This document shows, piece by piece, positions 1-8,648 of a stretch of 57,517 nt of DNA. How positions within the stretch are numbered: the first letter of the stretch is position 1; each line of letters starts with the position of its first letter. The stretch covers positions 1 to 57,517 of the forward strand of contig JAIXUP010000004.1 in assembly GCA_027483505.1 (NCBI GenBank). The letters run 5' to 3'. The DNA is from Hyphomicrobiales bacterium. GTDB lineage: Bacteria; Pseudomonadota; Alphaproteobacteria; Rhizobiales; Beijerinckiaceae. The notes beneath the pieces are model-generated. The model saw only the letters and a list, made by a program, of their open reading frames with translations. It did not search any database and was not told the origin of the DNA. The position numbers and the translations under genes are program-made.

Positions 1-746
1 AATGCCGCCACATCCCCGGCAGGGATTTCATCCTCCGGCGGCACCGGATTGGTCACGAGGACACCACCCTTGAGCCCCAGCAGCTGACGGGCCCTGATCA
101 TCGCCGCGATGTCAGCCGGCGTATCGAGCCTGATCGGCGCAGCGATGCCGCTCTGGCGGCTCCAGAAGGCCGGCAGTTCGTCGACGCCGTAGCCCACCAC
201 GGGCACGCCGAGGGTCTCGAGCATCTCGAAGGTCTTGGGCAGATCAAGGATCGCCTTGGCGCCGGCGCAGACAACCGTAACCGGCGTTTGCGCCAGTTCG
301 CCGAGGTCGGCGGAAACATCAAAGGTGGATTCCGCGCCCCGATGCACGCCGCCGATGCCACCTGTGGCAAAGACCGCGATGCCAGCCAGATGGGCGGCAA
401 TCATCGTCGCCGCGACCGTGGTCGATCCGGGCTTGCGGGCCGCGATCGCGTGGCCGAGATCGGCGCGGGAGAGCTTCAGCACACCCTTCGCCGGCGCCAG
501 CCACTGCATCTGCGCGTCGCTGAGTCCGACCGCGATGCGTCCGTCCAGAACCGCGATCGTGGCCGGCACCGCCCCGTTCGCGCGCACGACGGCTTCCACC
601 GCGCGGGCTGTCTCGACATTCTGCGGATACGGCATGCCGTGGGTGATGATGGTTGATTCAAGCGCCACAACCGCCCCACCCCGTGCGAGGGCTGCGGCGA
701 CTTCGGGTGCAAGGTCACACAGAGGGTGGCTCACCGGGAGCTCCAT
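1..746 (-). CDS. psuG: Pseudouridine-5'-phosphate glycosidase (partial, C-terminus beyond window)
   Basis: PsuG cleaves pseudouridine 5'-phosphate to uracil and ribose 5-phosphate in the cytoplasm. The reverse-strand translation from ATG at 746 gives 248 residues of the family's roughly 310 and runs off the window start without a stop. It carries the hallmark N-terminal ALESTIITHGMPYPQN at about residues 28-43, with the conserved Glu at residue 30, the motif CAGAKAILDL with Lys164 matching the Schiff-base lysine, and GYGVDELPAFW at about 186-196. The ATG lies 2 bases after the stop of the upstream kinase gene, so the two are cotranscribed and probably translationally coupled. The adjacent PsuK-type kinase makes its substrate, which supports the assignment strongly. 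Confidence 0.95.
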   Translation of the reverse strand, partial: MELPVSHPLCDLAPEVAAALARGGAVVALESTIITHGMPYPQNVETARAVEAVVRANGAVPATIAVLDGRIAVGLSDAQMQWLAPAKGVLKLSRADLGHAIAARKPGSTTVAATMIAAHLAGIAVFATGGIGGVHRGAESTFDVSADLGELAQTPVTVVCAGAKAILDLPKTFEMLETLGVPVVGYGVDELPAFWSRQSGIAAPIRLDTPADIAAMIRARQLLGLKGGVLVTNPVPPEDEIPAGDVAA

Positions 747-748
747 GG

Positions 749-3082
749 TCAGGACGTCAGAGCCGCCATAAACCGCTTCGCCATGTCAGGCGAGAGGTTG
801 GTGTCAACACTGAGAGTCGAAGCCACCGTTCTTGCCGCCACGCCGGTGCCAAAGCGGACGGCATCCGGCAGCGCGCCGCCTGCGGCCAGCACCGTCAGGA
901 CCCCGGCGATCATGGCGTCGCCCGCCCCCGTGACATCGAGAACAGAGGCCTTTTCGGCGGGAACATGCAGGCAGCTGTCCTGCTCGCAGGCCAGCGCGCC
1001 GCCGGCCCCGAGCGTCAGGACCACCCGTTCCGCCCCGCGGGCCAGAAGCGCGCGCGCCATCGTCTCCGGATCAGTGTCGGCCCCCAGCACGACCGCCGCT
1101 TCGTCGCGGTTGAGGAACAGGCAGCCGATTCCGGCGAGGTTCGCGGGCAGGCGCGCAGCCTTCGCCAGCGAGATGGCGTCAATGGCGAGGCGATGCCCGC
1201 CGCGCCGGGCATCGGCGATCATGTGACCCAGGGCTTCGGCAGGTGCGTTGCAGTCGGCGAATATCCAGTCAACGCCAGCGGCGGCGTGAAGGGCCGACCG
1301 CGCCAGCGCGCCATAGATGCGGTCGAGAATGGCCATGTCGGCCGCCGCCACATGCAGCGCGCCATCCGGCGCCAGCAAGGCCACGTATTGGGCGGTAGCC
1401 GCCCCCGCGACCGTCTCGACCAGCGTGGCGTCGATGCCCGCCTCGGCCAGATGCGCCAGCAGCGCCTGCCCCGCGTCATCCTGTCCGACACAGGAGGCCA
1501 GCCGCACCGCGCCGCCCAGGCGCGCCAGTGTCTCGGCGACGTTGCGGGCCACGCCGCCAAAGCTGGTCGTGCCGCGCGCGGGATTGGACGTGGCTGCCCT
1601 GATCGGAGCCAGCGCGTGCAGCTTGCGGTCGATGACGGCCCCGCCAATGCAGAGAAACCGGCCAGCGCCCGCCAGCATTGCGGCGGCCTGTCCGGCGATG
1701 AAGCCGTAGGAAACTGCGGTCAGCAGGCCATTGCCCGAGAGATAGCCGGCGGCCGACCGACCAGACACGCCGCACGCCGCGCCACCGGCTGCGAACAGGT
1801 TCGGCAGCTTCGTCCCGTCAGGACGCAGGACGCGCGCTTCCCCATCCACCACAAGACCGCCCTGCGTGTGGAACAGCGCGCCGGTGACGCGGACGGCGCA
1901 GTAGGGCGGGGTGAGCTGGGCGCCGCCGCGCCAGTTGCGCCCGAAGCCGTCGACGCCGGCATCGGCCTTGAAGGCGGCGACCTCGGCAAGCGTGTCCTGC
2001 AGTGCGGCTGCGGGGAGCCTGGTCCTTTCGGCCAGCTCCGCGAGGCTGTCCGCCACGATGATCGCGCCGGCTGCTTCGGCATTGCGGAAGTCCTCGAACT
2101 GACGGGCGATCCCGGCAATGCGGGCGTCGAAGACAGACCAGGCAAGGCCGCCGTCCTCGGTCAGAACGGCTGCAGCCGCCTCCGAATAGCCGCGCGCCTC
2201 ATTGGTGAAGCGCCGGCCAGCGAGGTTCACCTGAAATCCGCCTTCCGTGATGGTGGCCCAGCTGATCAGGATTCCGTGGGGGTGGGCCACCGAACCATGG
2301 CCCTGGTGCCCTGACAGATGCCGCTCGGCCGCGCCGAGCCCCCTGCCCCACCGGACCGCATCGCCCTGATTGCCGGGATGTCCGAAATACAGCGCATTGG
2401 CCATCTCGGGAATCTCGGCCGCGACAAGGGCCTTGTCCCCGCCATAGCCGTTGCAGGCCAGGATCAGCGCCTTGCAGCCCACCTCCTCGACATGGCCGTC
2501 GGGGCGTCTGAAGGCGGCGCCGGCCACGGCGCCGCCGGCGGCTGTCAGCAACGTCGTGACCTCGGCGCCGGTGATGATATCGATGCCCGCCGCCTCGGCG
2601 GCGGTGCGGAGGCGGTCCATCAGTTCGGCGCCGGAGCGGCTTGGCAGTCCGTGCATGCGGAAGGCGCTGTGGCCCGGATAGGTGAAGTTGCCGATCACCG
2701 AGAAGGGAAGGCCATGGCGATCCGCCAGCCACTCCAGCGCCGGACCCGCCACCTCGACCACCCGCGCGACGGCGGCCGGATCAGGCTCATCATGCGCCTT
2801 GGCCAGGATGTCGCGGACGAACGCCGCCTTGCTGTCCTCGAGCCCGGCCTCGCGCTGGAAACGGGTCTCCGCAGCGGGAACAAGGCCGGCTGAAAGCGCG
2901 GTGGAGCCTCGCGGCAGCGGGTCGCGCTCCAGCACCAGAACGGACGCGCCAGCTTCCTGCGCCCGCAACGCAGCAATCAGACCCGCCGCGCCGGCTCCGA
3001 TCACCAGCACATCGCAGGAGACCTCGAAGCCATTGCCGTCAGCCGGCGCAATCCGCCCGCCCCCATCCGAAACACCGCTCAT
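749..3082 (-). CDS. Fused FAD-dependent oxidoreductase and PsuK-type PfkB kinase
   Basis: One uninterrupted 777-residue frame joins two complete enzymes. Residues 1 to about 466 are a FAD_binding_2 flavoprotein of the fumarate reductase/succinate dehydrogenase type: dinucleotide motif GAGAAG at 29-34, an ERD after the second strand, and a C-terminal FAD motif with LPNLFAAGGAACG. Residues 469-777 are a PfkB kinase of normal PsuK length (309 aa), with TSNPARGTTSFGGVARN near its start and the anion hole and base motif DVTGAGDAMIAG. Met469 (base 1678) would be a natural start for a separate kinase, but no stop separates the parts. PsuK phosphorylates pseudouridine, and psuG follows directly. ATG at 3082 is preferred over 3118 because AGGA precedes it. 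The flavoprotein substrate is unknown. The genes may simply have merged by loss of a stop. Confidence 0.88.
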   Translation of the reverse strand: MSGVSDGGGRIAPADGNGFEVSCDVLVIGAGAAGLIAALRAQEAGASVLVLERDPLPRGSTALSAGLVPAAETRFQREAGLEDSKAAFVRDILAKAHDEPDPAAVARVVEVAGPALEWLADRHGLPFSVIGNFTYPGHSAFRMHGLPSRSGAELMDRLRTAAEAAGIDIITGAEVTTLLTAAGGAVAGAAFRRPDGHVEEVGCKALILACNGYGGDKALVAAEIPEMANALYFGHPGNQGDAVRWGRGLGAAERHLSGHQGHGSVAHPHGILISWATITEGGFQVNLAGRRFTNEARGYSEAAAAVLTEDGGLAWSVFDARIAGIARQFEDFRNAEAAGAIIVADSLAELAERTRLPAAALQDTLAEVAAFKADAGVDGFGRNWRGGAQLTPPYCAVRVTGALFHTQGGLVVDGEARVLRPDGTKLPNLFAAGGAACGVSGRSAAGYLSGNGLLTAVSYGFIAGQAAAMLAGAGRFLCIGGAVIDRKLHALAPIRAATSNPARGTTSFGGVARNVAETLARLGGAVRLASCVGQDDAGQALLAHLAEAGIDATLVETVAGAATAQYVALLAPDGALHVAAADMAILDRIYGALARSALHAAAGVDWIFADCNAPAEALGHMIADARRGGHRLAIDAISLAKAARLPANLAGIGCLFLNRDEAAVVLGADTDPETMARALLARGAERVVLTLGAGGALACEQDSCLHVPAEKASVLDVTGAGDAMIAGVLTVLAAGGALPDAVRFGTGVAARTVASTLSVDTNLSPDMAKRFMAALTS

Positions 3083-3139
3083 CACAAAAACATCCTGTCT
3101 GGCCTTGACGACAGCCATTTGTGCTAGAAGTAATACAGC
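3083..3139. promoter_or_regulatory. Divergent promoter/operator region between psu operon and GntR operon
   Basis: This 57-base gap separates two divergently transcribed genes and must hold both promoters or parts of them. It contains the inverted repeat CTGTC (3095-3099) and GACAG (3110-3114), spaced by 10 bases, overlapping a TTGACG at 3105-3110. The divergent GntR/UTRA protein probably binds here, as is common for such regulators. I could not identify a convincing -10 box on either strand. Confidence 0.4.
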
Positions 3140-4030
3140 ATGGCCCGCTGGAGAAGCTCCGTTTTGGATGCGATCGAGACCTCGAAGACGCACCGGCTCT
3201 ATCTGCTCCTCAAGGAGCGGATTACCAGTGGCGCGCTTCAGCCGGGTCATCGCCTGCCCAGCGAGCCGGATCTGGCTGCGAGCCACGGGCTGTCGCGCGT
3301 CACCATCCGGCGCGCACTGGACGGACTTGCCCGCGAGGGCCTGATCACAAGGCAGGCCGGATCGGGTACCTTCGTCAACGGGCAGATCGCGAAGGCCCCG
3401 GTCGTGGCCGATCTGTCGAACATGCTGTCGCATCTGGTCGCGATGGGCCGCGCCACGCGCGTCAAGCTGCTGTCCTTCCAGTACGTCACGCCCCCTTCCG
3501 TGATCGCCGAGGCCCTGAAGCTGGCCGAGGGCGAACGCACGCAGGCTTCGATCCGCGTCCGCTATCTCGACGACAGGCCGCTGTCCTATCTCGTGACGCA
3601 TGTGCCGGAGCGGATCGGCGTGACCTACAGCGAGGACGATCTCGCCTCGCGTCCGCTGCTGGAACTGCTCGAACGCTCAGGCGTCGTCGCGGAAAAGGCC
3701 GACCAGACGATCTCCGCCACGCTCGCCGGCCCGGTGACGGCCGAGGCGCTGGGTGTCGAGATCGGCTCGGCGCTGATCTCGCTGACGCGCGTGGTGCTGG
3801 GCGAGGACGGACGCGGAATCGAACATCTCGCCGCGCTCTACCGGCCGGACATGCACGCCTTCCACATGGAAATGCTGCGTACGGGTGACGGCGCCAACCG
3901 GCATTGGCGTCCGCTCGTTGGCGAGCCTGTCGCCCATAAAGCGCCTTTGCCTTCACCTGCCAAAAGGCCAAAACCAGCCTCCGTCCAGACCGGGCGGCGG
4001 ACCACCACACAAGCGAGGAGACGACCATGA
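3140..4030 (+). CDS. GntR-family transcriptional regulator, HutC/UTRA subfamily
   Basis: This 296-residue protein has an N-terminal winged helix at about residues 15-85, with the typical RLPSEPDLAASHGLSRVTIR helix-turn-helix and the wing AGSGTFVNG. A UTRA effector domain at about 100-245 follows. UTRA domains bind small metabolites and control release from operator DNA. It is transcribed away from the flavoprotein/psuK gene, and its stop overlaps the start of the binding-protein gene as ATGA, so it sits at the head of the transport and degradation operon that it presumably controls. The last 50 residues are Pro/Arg/Thr-rich and look like an unstructured tail. The effector is unknown; it is likely the imported solute or a pathway intermediate, or alternatively pseudouridine. 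Confidence 0.9.
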   Translation: MARWRSSVLDAIETSKTHRLYLLLKERITSGALQPGHRLPSEPDLAASHGLSRVTIRRALDGLAREGLITRQAGSGTFVNGQIAKAPVVADLSNMLSHLVAMGRATRVKLLSFQYVTPPSVIAEALKLAEGERTQASIRVRYLDDRPLSYLVTHVPERIGVTYSEDDLASRPLLELLERSGVVAEKADQTISATLAGPVTAEALGVEIGSALISLTRVVLGEDGRGIEHLAALYRPDMHAFHMEMLRTGDGANRHWRPLVGEPVAHKAPLPSPAKRPKPASVQTGRRTTTQARRRP

Positions 4031-5229
4031 CCATGAATCGCCGCACCGTTCTGCAGGGCGCCGCCGCCGCCAGCGCCATCATCGCCGCGCCCGGCCTCGT
4101 GCGCGCCCAGGCACCCGCGATCAAGATCGGCATCCTGCAGCCCGTCACCGGCGCGCTGGCGCAGGACGGCGAGTATGGCCGCCTCGGCGCGGAGATCGCG
4201 CTCAATGAAATCAACGCTGCCGGCGGCATCAAGTCGATGGGCGGCGCACGCCTGCAGATGGTGTTCGGCGACGCCCGCTCCAATCCGGAAGGCGGCACAT
4301 CCGAGGTCGAGCGCATGCAGTCGGAGGGCGTTGCTGCCATCGTCGGCGGCTTCGCCTCGCCGATCGTGCTCGCCTCGTCGCAGGCAGCCTCGCGCTATGA
4401 CATTCCCTACATCTGCGATGTCGGCGTGTCGGACCAGATCGTCAGCCGCGGCCTCAAGAACACCTTCCGTTTCGGGCCGGGCTTCGGGGTCGTGACGCGC
4501 ACCGCGCTGGAGAACCTGTCGAAGCTCAACGACGCTGCCGGCAAGCCCGCGAAAACCGTCGTCATCGTGCACGAGGATGGCCTGTTCGGCGCCGGCATGG
4601 CCAAGCTGCTGAATGACCGTCTCCCCGCTGCCGGTTTCGAAATCCTCGAAACCATCGCCCACCCGACCCCATCGCGCGACATGTCGAACGTGGCGCTGCG
4701 CATCCGCGCGCTCAATCCCGATCTCGTCATCCCGTCCAGCTACTACGCCGAGTTCGTGCTGCTCTCGCGCACCATGCAGCAGCAGCGCATCCGGCCGAAG
4801 GGCGTGTACGCCATCCTCAATGGCGCGGCATCGAACTTCCGCTTCGTGAAGGAGTTCCCGGACGCCGCCAACCTCGTCATGGACTGCAATCACTGGGCCG
4901 ATCCGCGCAAGCCGAAGACCGCGCAGGTCAAGGCGCTGGCGGAACAGGGCGGGCGCTTCTGGCTCTACAACACGCCGCTCAACTATTCCTGCGTGCGGCT
5001 TCTCGCCGACGCCATCGAGAGGGCAGGCTCGGCCGATCGCGGCAAGATCACCGAGGCGCTGGCCGCCTCGACCTTCGCCGACCACATCATGCCCTATGGC
5101 CCGACGAAGTTCGAGAACGGCCAGAACACGGGCGCGGCGCCGGTCAACACGCAGGTCCAGAACGGCGACATCAAGGTGATCTTCCCCGACGCCTTCGCCG
5201 ACGCGAAGCCGGTGTTTCCGGCGGTTTGA
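4027..5229 (+). CDS. livJ: ABC transporter substrate-binding protein, Leu/Ile/Val-binding (LivJ) family
   Basis: This 400-residue periplasmic binding protein of the type I fold feeds the permease and ATPases encoded directly downstream. The N-terminus, NRRTVLQGAAAASAII followed by APGLVRAQA, is a twin-arginine-like export signal with a probable cleavage after about residue 29. The mature part starts IKIGILQPVTGALAQDG, typical for the family. The start at 4027 overlaps the regulator's stop (ATGA), with GAGGAG about 7 bases upstream; Met3 at 4033 is an alternative. The symbol gives the subunit type only. Many family members in this kind of operon bind aromatic or dicarboxylic acids, not amino acids, and the neighbouring hydro-lyases make an organic acid the better guess. 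Confidence 0.9.
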   Translation: MTMNRRTVLQGAAAASAIIAAPGLVRAQAPAIKIGILQPVTGALAQDGEYGRLGAEIALNEINAAGGIKSMGGARLQMVFGDARSNPEGGTSEVERMQSEGVAAIVGGFASPIVLASSQAASRYDIPYICDVGVSDQIVSRGLKNTFRFGPGFGVVTRTALENLSKLNDAAGKPAKTVVIVHEDGLFGAGMAKLLNDRLPAAGFEILETIAHPTPSRDMSNVALRIRALNPDLVIPSSYYAEFVLLSRTMQQQRIRPKGVYAILNGAASNFRFVKEFPDAANLVMDCNHWADPRKPKTAQVKALAEQGGRFWLYNTPLNYSCVRLLADAIERAGSADRGKITEALAASTFADHIMPYGPTKFENGQNTGAAPVNTQVQNGDIKVIFPDAFADAKPVFPAV

Positions 5230-5240
5230 GAACGTGAAGC

Positions 5241-5326
5241 CGTCATGGCCGGGCCTGGCCCGGCCATCCGCGCCTTGGCGCTCAACGACAGACGTGGATG
5301 GTCGGGTCTCGCCCGACCATGACGCC
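5241..5326. repeat. Inverted pair of REP-like palindromic elements
   Basis: Two near-identical hairpin units lie head to head between the binding-protein and permease genes. Unit 1 is a 10-bp stem ATGGCCGGGC (5245-5254) with its complement at 5258-5267 and a 3-base loop. Unit 2 is a 9-bp stem ATGGTCGGG (5298-5306) with its complement at 5312-5320 and a 5-base loop. Each is preceded by GTC on its outer side and followed by CC on its inner side, so unit 2 is the reverse complement of unit 1. The arrangement resembles BIME-type pairs. In the mRNA the hairpins would protect the upstream livJ message and so raise binding protein over permease. Confidence 0.75.
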
Positions 5327-5348
5327 GCCTGGGTTGCGAATTGAAAGC

Positions 5349-6221
5349 ATGCTGAAGCTCGACATCTTCCTGTCCGCGCTCGCGAATGGCCTCATGACCG
5401 GGGCCGTTTACGCCTTGATCGCGCTTGGGCTGACGCTGGTCTACGGCGTCCTGCACATCATCAACTTCGCCCATGGCGCGACGCTGACGGCAGCGATGTT
5501 CGCCGTGTTCGTAGCCCACAGCGTCTTCAAGATCGATCCTTACATCGCCATCGTCATCCTCACGCCGCTGTTCTTCGGCCTTGGCTATGCCGTGCAGCGC
5601 TTCGTCATCAACCCGGCGAGCCATGGCAATGACAGCAACATCCTGCTCGTCACGCTCGGCCTCTCGATCATCATCGAGAACGCGCTTCTGGCCGGCTTCC
5701 GGTCAGACACGCGCTCCATCGACGTGCCCTACGGCTTCTCGGTGATCGAGATCGGCAATCTGTTCCTGTCGACGCCGAAGGTTGTCGCCTTCTTCGCCTC
5801 CTTCGTCGTCGCGGGCCTGCTCTGGCTGCTGCTGGCGCGCACAGACACCGGCAAGGCCATCCGCGCGGTCGCCAGGGAGAAAACCGGCGCGGCCCTGTCC
5901 GGCATCAATGTCGACCACATCTACGCCGTCACCTTCGGCCTTGGCGCTGCCTGTCTCGCCATCGCGGCGTGCCTGCTGATGCCGACCTTTCTGGTCAATC
6001 CGCGAATCGGCAACGCCTTCGTGCTGGTCGCCTTCACCATCGTCGTGCTCGGCGGGATGGGGTCGATCGCCGGTGCGCTGGTCGGCGGGCTGATCATCGG
6101 CGTGGTCGAGAGCCTGTCGGGCCTCTACTTCGGCGAGAGCCTCGGCCAGATCGGCATCTTCCTGATCTTTATCCTCGTCCTGCTGTTCAGGCCGACCGGG
6201 CTGTTCGGAGCCAAGGCATGA
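5349..6221 (+). CDS. livH: Branched-chain amino acid-type ABC transporter permease LivH
   Basis: This 290-residue inner-membrane permease begins MLKLDIFLSALANGLMTGAV and carries the family signature YALIALGLTLVYGVLHIINF, with FAHG immediately after. About eight hydrophobic segments span the protein, and the C-terminus has the conserved GGMGSIAGALVGGLIIGVVE stretch followed by a last membrane span ending LLFRPTGLFG. ATG at 5349 is chosen because upstream in-frame starts would place REP-repeat sequence inside the protein. The stop overlaps the livM start as ATGA. It pairs with LivM to form the channel. The cluster context suggests an organic acid substrate. Confidence 0.92.
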   Translation: MLKLDIFLSALANGLMTGAVYALIALGLTLVYGVLHIINFAHGATLTAAMFAVFVAHSVFKIDPYIAIVILTPLFFGLGYAVQRFVINPASHGNDSNILLVTLGLSIIIENALLAGFRSDTRSIDVPYGFSVIEIGNLFLSTPKVVAFFASFVVAGLLWLLLARTDTGKAIRAVAREKTGAALSGINVDHIYAVTFGLGAACLAIAACLLMPTFLVNPRIGNAFVLVAFTIVVLGGMGSIAGALVGGLIIGVVESLSGLYFGESLGQIGIFLIFILVLLFRPTGLFGAKA

Positions 6222-7192
6222 CGCAGCAACCCTACCTGCCGATCCTCGCGGTCGTCGCCGGGCTGGCGCTCCTGCCGCTTGGGCTCAGCTCCAACACCGT
6301 GCTGAACTTTCTCAGCTTCGCCATGATCATCACGCTGGCGGCGCAGGGCTGGAACATCCTTGGCGGCTATGGCGGGCAGTTTTCCTTCGGCCATGCCGTG
6401 TTCTTCGGCACGGGTGCCTATGGCATGGCCCTGCTGCAGGTCCGCTTCGGCGTCAATCCGTGGCTGGCTTTGCCCGTCGCGATGGGACTGGGAGCCGTTG
6501 TCGGCTTCGCCATTGGCTATCTCAGCTTCCGGGCGCGGCTGCGCGGGTCCTATTTCGCGCTGGTGACGCTGGCCTTTGCCGAGGTGTTCCGCATCAGCGC
6601 CAATGCCTGGGGCTTCACCGGCGGGGCAGCAGGGGTTCTGGTCCCGCTCAGGCTTGATCCGGCCAACATGCAGTTTGCCGACAAGCGCATCGGCTTCTGG
6701 CTGGCGCTGGCCTTCGTCGCGGCCGTACTGGCGCTGACGCTTGCCATTACCCGTTCGCGTTTCGGCGCACAGCTTGTCGCGGTGCGGGAGAACGAGGAGG
6801 CCGCCCGCGCCCTCGGCGTCGATGCGCTGGCGGTCAAGCTCAAGGCCATCACCCTGTCGGGCGCGATTACGGCTGCTGCAGGCTGCCTCTACACCCAGAA
6901 GTTCCTCTATCTCGATGCCACGCTGGCCTATGGGCCGTGGATATCGGTGGAGGCTCTGCTGGCTCCGATCATCGGCGGGGTCGGCACGGTGTTCGGCCCG
7001 CTGGTCGGAGCGGTCGTGCTGCTCGGCCTCGGCGAGGTCACCAAGACCGTGTTCGCCAACCTGATGGGCGGCTCGGTTCCGGGCGTGGACCTCGTCGTCT
7101 TCGGCGTCCTGCTGATCATCTGCGTCGCCTATGCGCCACGGGGCGTGCTCGGGCTGGTGCAGGGCTGGTTCCGGCGCAAGGCTTCCGCATGA
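6218..7192 (+). CDS. livM: Branched-chain amino acid-type ABC transporter permease LivM
   Basis: This 324-residue polytopic membrane protein is the second permease of the importer. It has the LivM landmarks: WNILGGYGGQFSFGHAVFFG near residue 46, a central YFALVTLAFAEVFR segment, and the cytoplasmic EAA-like loop RENEEAARALGVDALAVKLK that contacts the ATPase. It ends with VFGVLLIICVAYAPRGVLGL. The start codon overlaps the livH stop and its own stop overlaps the livG start, both as ATGA, which points to coupled translation. It is full length and shows nothing unusual. Confidence 0.92.
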   Translation: MTQQPYLPILAVVAGLALLPLGLSSNTVLNFLSFAMIITLAAQGWNILGGYGGQFSFGHAVFFGTGAYGMALLQVRFGVNPWLALPVAMGLGAVVGFAIGYLSFRARLRGSYFALVTLAFAEVFRISANAWGFTGGAAGVLVPLRLDPANMQFADKRIGFWLALAFVAAVLALTLAITRSRFGAQLVAVRENEEAARALGVDALAVKLKAITLSGAITAAAGCLYTQKFLYLDATLAYGPWISVEALLAPIIGGVGTVFGPLVGAVVLLGLGEVTKTVFANLMGGSVPGVDLVVFGVLLIICVAYAPRGVLGLVQGWFRRKASA

Positions 7193-7950
7193 GCGCGCTT
7201 CTCGCCGTCAACGCCGTGACCAAGCGCTTCGGCGGCCTCGTCGCCGTCGACAACGCCTCGATCGAGGTCGCGCAAGGTTCGATCACCGGGCTGATCGGCC
7301 CCAACGGTGCCGGCAAGACCACGCTGTTCACGGTGATCGCCGGCTTCGAGCCCGCCACCTCTGGCTCGGTTGCGTTCGAAGGCCGCGACATCACCGCCAT
7401 GCCGACGCACAAGCGGGCAATTGCAGGCATAGCCCGCACCTTCCAGATCGTGCAGCCCTTCGCGGGCCTGAGCGTGCGCGAGAACATCGCGGTTGGAGCC
7501 TTCCTGCGTCATCCGGCGCGGGCCAGCGCTCTGGCGAAGGCGGATGCGGTCGGCCATCAGGTCGGTCTTGGGGCAATGCTCGACCAGTCTGCCAGCCAGC
7601 TCACGGTGGCGGGCCGCAAGCGGCTCGAACTTGCCCGAGCGCTGGCCACCGAACCGAAACTGCTGCTGCTCGACGAGGTGCTCGCAGGCCTCAACCCGTC
7701 CGAAATCCGCGACATGATGCCGGTGGTGCAGGCCATCCGCTCAGGCGGCGTCACCATCCTCATCGTCGAACATGTCATGCAGGCGGTGATGAGCCTGTGC
7801 GACAGCGTCTATGTGCTGGCGCAGGGCCGCATCATCGCGGCGGGTGCGCCCGGCGAGGTGGCCCGCGACCCCAGGGTGATCGAGGCCTATCTCGGCCATG
7901 GCGCGGCCGCCCGCATGCAGGCGCAGGCAGCCGGAGGCGCGCATGCTTGA
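7189..7950 (+). CDS. livG: ABC transporter ATP-binding protein LivG
   Basis: This 253-residue cytoplasmic ATPase energises import. Walker A is GPNGAGKTT at residues 37-45, the Q-loop region is ARTFQIVQPF, Walker B is LLLLDEVLAGLN and the switch His lies in IVEHVM. The signature segment reads LTVAGRKRLELARAL, so the usual LPYG or LSGG is replaced by LTVAG; variation here is common in LivG, and the rest is canonical. The extended loop between the Q-loop and the signature is typical of LivG and distinguishes it from LivF. It overlaps livM at its start and livF at its end. Confidence 0.93.
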   Translation: MSALLAVNAVTKRFGGLVAVDNASIEVAQGSITGLIGPNGAGKTTLFTVIAGFEPATSGSVAFEGRDITAMPTHKRAIAGIARTFQIVQPFAGLSVRENIAVGAFLRHPARASALAKADAVGHQVGLGAMLDQSASQLTVAGRKRLELARALATEPKLLLLDEVLAGLNPSEIRDMMPVVQAIRSGGVTILIVEHVMQAVMSLCDSVYVLAQGRIIAAGAPGEVARDPRVIEAYLGHGAAARMQAQAAGGAHA

Positions 7951-8644
7951 GGTGCGCGACCTTGTGGCCGGCTATGGCGGCGTGCCGATCCTGCGCGGGC
8001 TGTCGCTCGACGTGCAGCCGGGGGAGATAGTCGCCGTGCTCGGCGCCAACGGGGTCGGCAAGACCACGCTCAACCGCGCCATCTCGGGCCTGATCCGGAC
8101 GACATCCGGCTCGATCCGCTTCGATGGCGCGCCGATCAGCGGCCTTTCGGCGCCGGACATCGTGGCGGCGGGGCTGATCCATGTGCCCGAGGGCCGCAAG
8201 ATCTTCCCCAACATGAGCGTCCGCGAAAACCTCGAGCTCGGCTCCTATCGCCGCGCCAGGGGGAACCGCGCCGCAAACCTCGAACGCGTCTTCGGCATCT
8301 TTCCGCGCCTGAGGGAGCGCACCGGGCAGTTCGCCGGCACGCTCTCGGGCGGCGAACAGCAGATGCTGGCCATCGGGCGCGGGCTGATGGCCGAGCCCCG
8401 CCTGATCATCATGGACGAGCCCTCGCTCGGCCTCTCGCCGCTGCTGGTCGAGGAGATGTTCGCGCTGATCGCCCGGATCGCCGCCGAGGGGCTGGCGGTG
8501 ATGCTGGTCGAGCAGAACGTGGTGCAGTCGCTGGAACTGGCTGCCCGCGCCTATGTGCTGGAAAACGGCGCGGTGGTGATGGCCGGCAGCGCAGGCGACC
8601 TCAAGCGCGATCCGCGCCTGATGAAAACCTATCTGGGGATGTAA
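7943..8644 (+). CDS. livF: ABC transporter ATP-binding protein LivF
   Basis: This is the second ATPase of the importer, 233 residues. Walker A is GANGVGKTT at 34-42, followed by the LivF-type VPEGRKIFPNMSVRENLELG, signature LSGGEQQMLAIGRGLM and Walker B LIIMDEPSLGLSP. The start at 7943 overlaps the livG stop by 8 bases. It completes the five-gene importer. The catabolic genes begin 4 bases after its stop, so transporter and enzymes appear to be one transcription unit. Confidence 0.93.
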   Translation: MLEVRDLVAGYGGVPILRGLSLDVQPGEIVAVLGANGVGKTTLNRAISGLIRTTSGSIRFDGAPISGLSAPDIVAAGLIHVPEGRKIFPNMSVRENLELGSYRRARGNRAANLERVFGIFPRLRERTGQFAGTLSGGEQQMLAIGRGLMAEPRLIIMDEPSLGLSPLLVEEMFALIARIAAEGLAVMLVEQNVVQSLELAARAYVLENGAVVMAGSAGDLKRDPRLMKTYLGM

Positions 8645-8648
8645 GAGC

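Noticed and set aside
653..2314. Long plus-strand open frame (553 codons) antisense to the flavoprotein/PsuK gene
   Set aside because: It is Arg/Gly/Pro-rich with no recognisable family motif and mirrors a well-supported gene on the other strand; such frames are expected in GC-rich DNA.
749..3601. Start of the fusion protein at 3601 (950 residues)
   Set aside because: The extra 173 codons run antisense through the GntR regulator gene and show no homology; ATG 3082 sits just before the FAD domain with a ribosome binding site.
3838..5085. Minus-strand open frame of 415 codons opposite the livJ gene
   Set aside because: Composition is His/Arg/Asp-rich without family signatures and it lies entirely over a clear binding-protein gene.
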